DNA from: Blastopirellula sp. J2-11
GTDB taxonomy: Bacteria > Planctomycetota > Planctomycetia > Pirellulales > Pirellulaceae
DNA: 64,000 nt
Direction of reading: 5' to 3'
Assembly (NCBI RefSeq): GCF_024584705.1
Contig: NZ_CP097384.1
Location: 2,852,001-2,916,000 of the forward strand
A program made the position numbers and the translations under genes. Position 1 is the first letter of the stretch. Each line of letters starts with the position of its first letter. The notes under the pieces are model-generated. The model was not told the origin of the DNA. It saw nothing but the letters and a program-made list of their open reading frames with translations, and did not search any database. This document shows, in pieces, positions 62,778 through 64,000 of this stretch.

Positions 62778-63350
62778 ATGTATCCCAGCTTGATCTTGGC
62801 CAGCGGCTCTCCTCGTCGACACGAATTATTGACCGTCGCGGGAATTGATTTTCAGGTATGTCTACCGCATGCCGACGCCGAAACTCCGCCCCAGGCCGGC
62901 GAATCGCCGCGTGAAACGGTTTTGCGTCTGGCCCGCGATAAAGCGGCGAATGTCGCGCTGCGCACCGAGGAAGGAATCATTTTGGCCGCGGACACCTTGG
63001 CCCAATGCGATGACTTGCCGCTCGGAAAACCGCGTGATCGTAATCATGCCCGTGAAATCTTGCAAACGCTGCGTGGTCGCGAACATACGGTCGTTACCGC
63101 GATTTGTCTCTGGCGTCGGCCGGATGATTTTGTCGCCGTCGATGCGGCCGAATCGCATTTGCGCATGCGAATGCTCAGCGACCAAGAGATCGAATCGTAT
63201 CTCGACACCGGCCTATGGGAAGGAAAAGCAGGCGCGTTTGGCCTGCAGGATCGTATCGACTGGATCGAAGTGGTCAACGGCAGCCAATCGAACGTTGTCG
63301 GACTGCCGCTCGAACTATTGGCGATTTTGCTGATGAATTTCCATGAGTAA
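62778..63350 (+). CDS. maf: Maf-family nucleotide pyrophosphatase
   Basis: 190 aa. LILASGSPRRHELL at the N-terminus is the Maf signature. Catalytic Asp is in GIILAADTLAQCD (about 66-78). GKAGAFGLQDRIDWIE and GSQSNVVGLPLE are the remaining Maf motifs. These enzymes hydrolyse dTTP/UTP or modified nucleotides to monophosphates and delay septum formation when overproduced in Bacillus. The start is 80 bp from the divergent RluA gene. The stop is 9 bp from the convergent methyltransferase gene. Confidence 0.92.
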   Translation: MYPSLILASGSPRRHELLTVAGIDFQVCLPHADAETPPQAGESPRETVLRLARDKAANVALRTEEGIILAADTLAQCDDLPLGKPRDRNHAREILQTLRGREHTVVTAICLWRRPDDFVAVDAAESHLRMRMLSDQEIESYLDTGLWEGKAGAFGLQDRIDWIEVVNGSQSNVVGLPLELLAILLMNFHE

Positions 63351-63359
63351 TGAAATTCT

Positions 63360-64000
63360 TTAAAACCCGCCCTGATAGTCGGCGATCAAATCGCGATCGC
63401 TCAAAATCGACTCGCTCTTCCGGCCAATAAAAAAGAAGGCCGACGCCGCGTCAAACGACGCCTTCCGCCGAACGAGGTAGTAATCGAAGTATTTCAGCCA
63501 AAACAGGCTGCATCGCGCCGCCAAACTGGCTGCCTGGCGAAGACGCTTCGATTGGAAGAAGCTCATCATGAAATAGCGCGCCGTCCAGGCCAGCGCCATG
63601 CCGGGGCCGCACGTCACGCCGCTTTCGACTTCTTCAAAATGGCGAAACAGCCGGCGATGTCCGAGTCGCGTGAAGCGGGTGAAATCGAACTGGCGACCAT
63701 GCACTTGTTGAATGAACGGCGTATCGGCGTAAACAAGGCCATCCCGGCGAAGCACGCGGTAAATTTCTTCCACGCAGCATTGCGGGTCCACTACATGTTC
63801 CAGCACCGCTTGCACGATCACGGCGTCAAATGCGTCGCCGCGAAACGGCAAACTGTGAGCGTCGCAAATAATTTGCGTTCTCGGCCCCCAAGAGGCGTCC
63901 GTTTCGATCACTTCAATCGACGTATCGCCAAGCAATTGATCGAGTCCGGCGCCAACAACCCCGCCGCCGATGACCAACACGCGAACCGGTCGGTTACGGG
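63360..64000 (-). CDS. Class I SAM-dependent methyltransferase (5' end outside the window)
   Basis: The frame is open to the right edge, so the N-terminus is missing. The visible ~213 residues include RVLVIGGGVVGAGLDQLL (SAM-binding glycine loop), IICDAHSLPFRGDAFDAVIV (acidic loop and motif II region) and EEIYRVLRRDGLVYADTPF, the Methyltransf_11 pattern. The substrate is unknown. The later part (FQQVHGRQ-like region, then YFMMSFFQSKRL) is hydrophobic in places. It ends 9 bp from maf in a convergent arrangement. Confidence 0.85.
   Translation of the reverse strand, partial: RNRPVRVLVIGGGVVGAGLDQLLGDTSIEVIETDASWGPRTQIICDAHSLPFRGDAFDAVIVQAVLEHVVDPQCCVEEIYRVLRRDGLVYADTPFIQQVHGRQFDFTRFTRLGHRRLFRHFEEVESGVTCGPGMALAWTARYFMMSFFQSKRLRQAASLAARCSLFWLKYFDYYLVRRKASFDAASAFFFIGRKSESILSDRDLIADYQGGF

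Overview
The window looks like chromosome of a planctomycete, most likely a Pirellulaceae member of the Blastopirellula/Bremerella type. The evidence is gene content: a DUF1559 pseudopilin-like protein, a DUF1598-type secreted protein, a very long MoxR/DUF58/VWA operon that ends in trypsin-like proteins, an ExbB/ExbD operon with a giant beta-propeller protein, kinases with a short 'LTxYQA' N-terminal module, and enzymes of methanofuran-type cofactor synthesis. The assignment rests on recognised families, not on a marker-gene comparison. GC is moderately high, and most genes are packed with ATGA or TAATG overlaps.

Layout. 1-2.4 kb holds three co-directional genes resembling methanofuran/methylofuran synthesis: an ATP-grasp ligase cut by the left edge, a hydantoinase/oxoprolinase-like protein and an amino-acid-kinase-fold protein. 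They end at a bidirectional terminator facing a secreted DUF1598-type protein. 4.2-13.5 kb is a mosaic of single genes: an FHA-GAF-sigma54 activator, a CheX-like protein, a glycosyltransferase/thioredoxin pair, a Gfo/Idh/MocA protein, a Ser/Thr kinase, a D-2-hydroxyacid dehydrogenase and a MATE transporter. 13.5-19.7 kb is the accessory part: hairpin repeats, a DUF1559 protein with a small lipoprotein, a DUF423 protein, an unrecognised lipoprotein with AT-richer sequence, gene remnants and a 14-copy minisatellite of 19/20-bp units. 19.7-23.4 kb carries a DoxX-like/Gfo-Idh-MocA/sugar-isomerase group.

23.4-42.1 kb (minus strand) is one apparent transcription unit of 12 genes: MoxR ATPase, DUF58, two VWA membrane proteins, a DUF4175-like membrane protein, a KPGE-repeat coiled-coil protein, two secreted proteins and three trypsin/HtrA-fold proteins, then a small membrane protein. 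Only the first of the three protease-fold proteins keeps His-Asp-Ser. The other two have lost all three catalytic residues. A 1537-aa PQQ-type propeller protein lies just upstream (42.3-47.0 kb).

47.2-48.7 kb has an HU-like gene with its promoter, a frameshifted PhnZ-like HD-domain gene and tRNA-Phe(GAA) with a terminator. 48.9-60.5 kb (plus strand) is an eight-gene operon: a squalene-cyclase-fold repeat protein, a membrane protein, ExbB, ExbD, an ExbD with an added zinc ribbon, a membrane-anchored propeller protein, a solute-binding-protein-like protein and a secreted protein. It looks like a proton-motive-force-driven envelope system of unknown purpose. A Ser/Thr kinase sharing the propeller protein's N-terminal module converges on it. 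The window closes with an RluA-type pseudouridine synthase, a Maf protein and a methyltransferase cut by the right edge.
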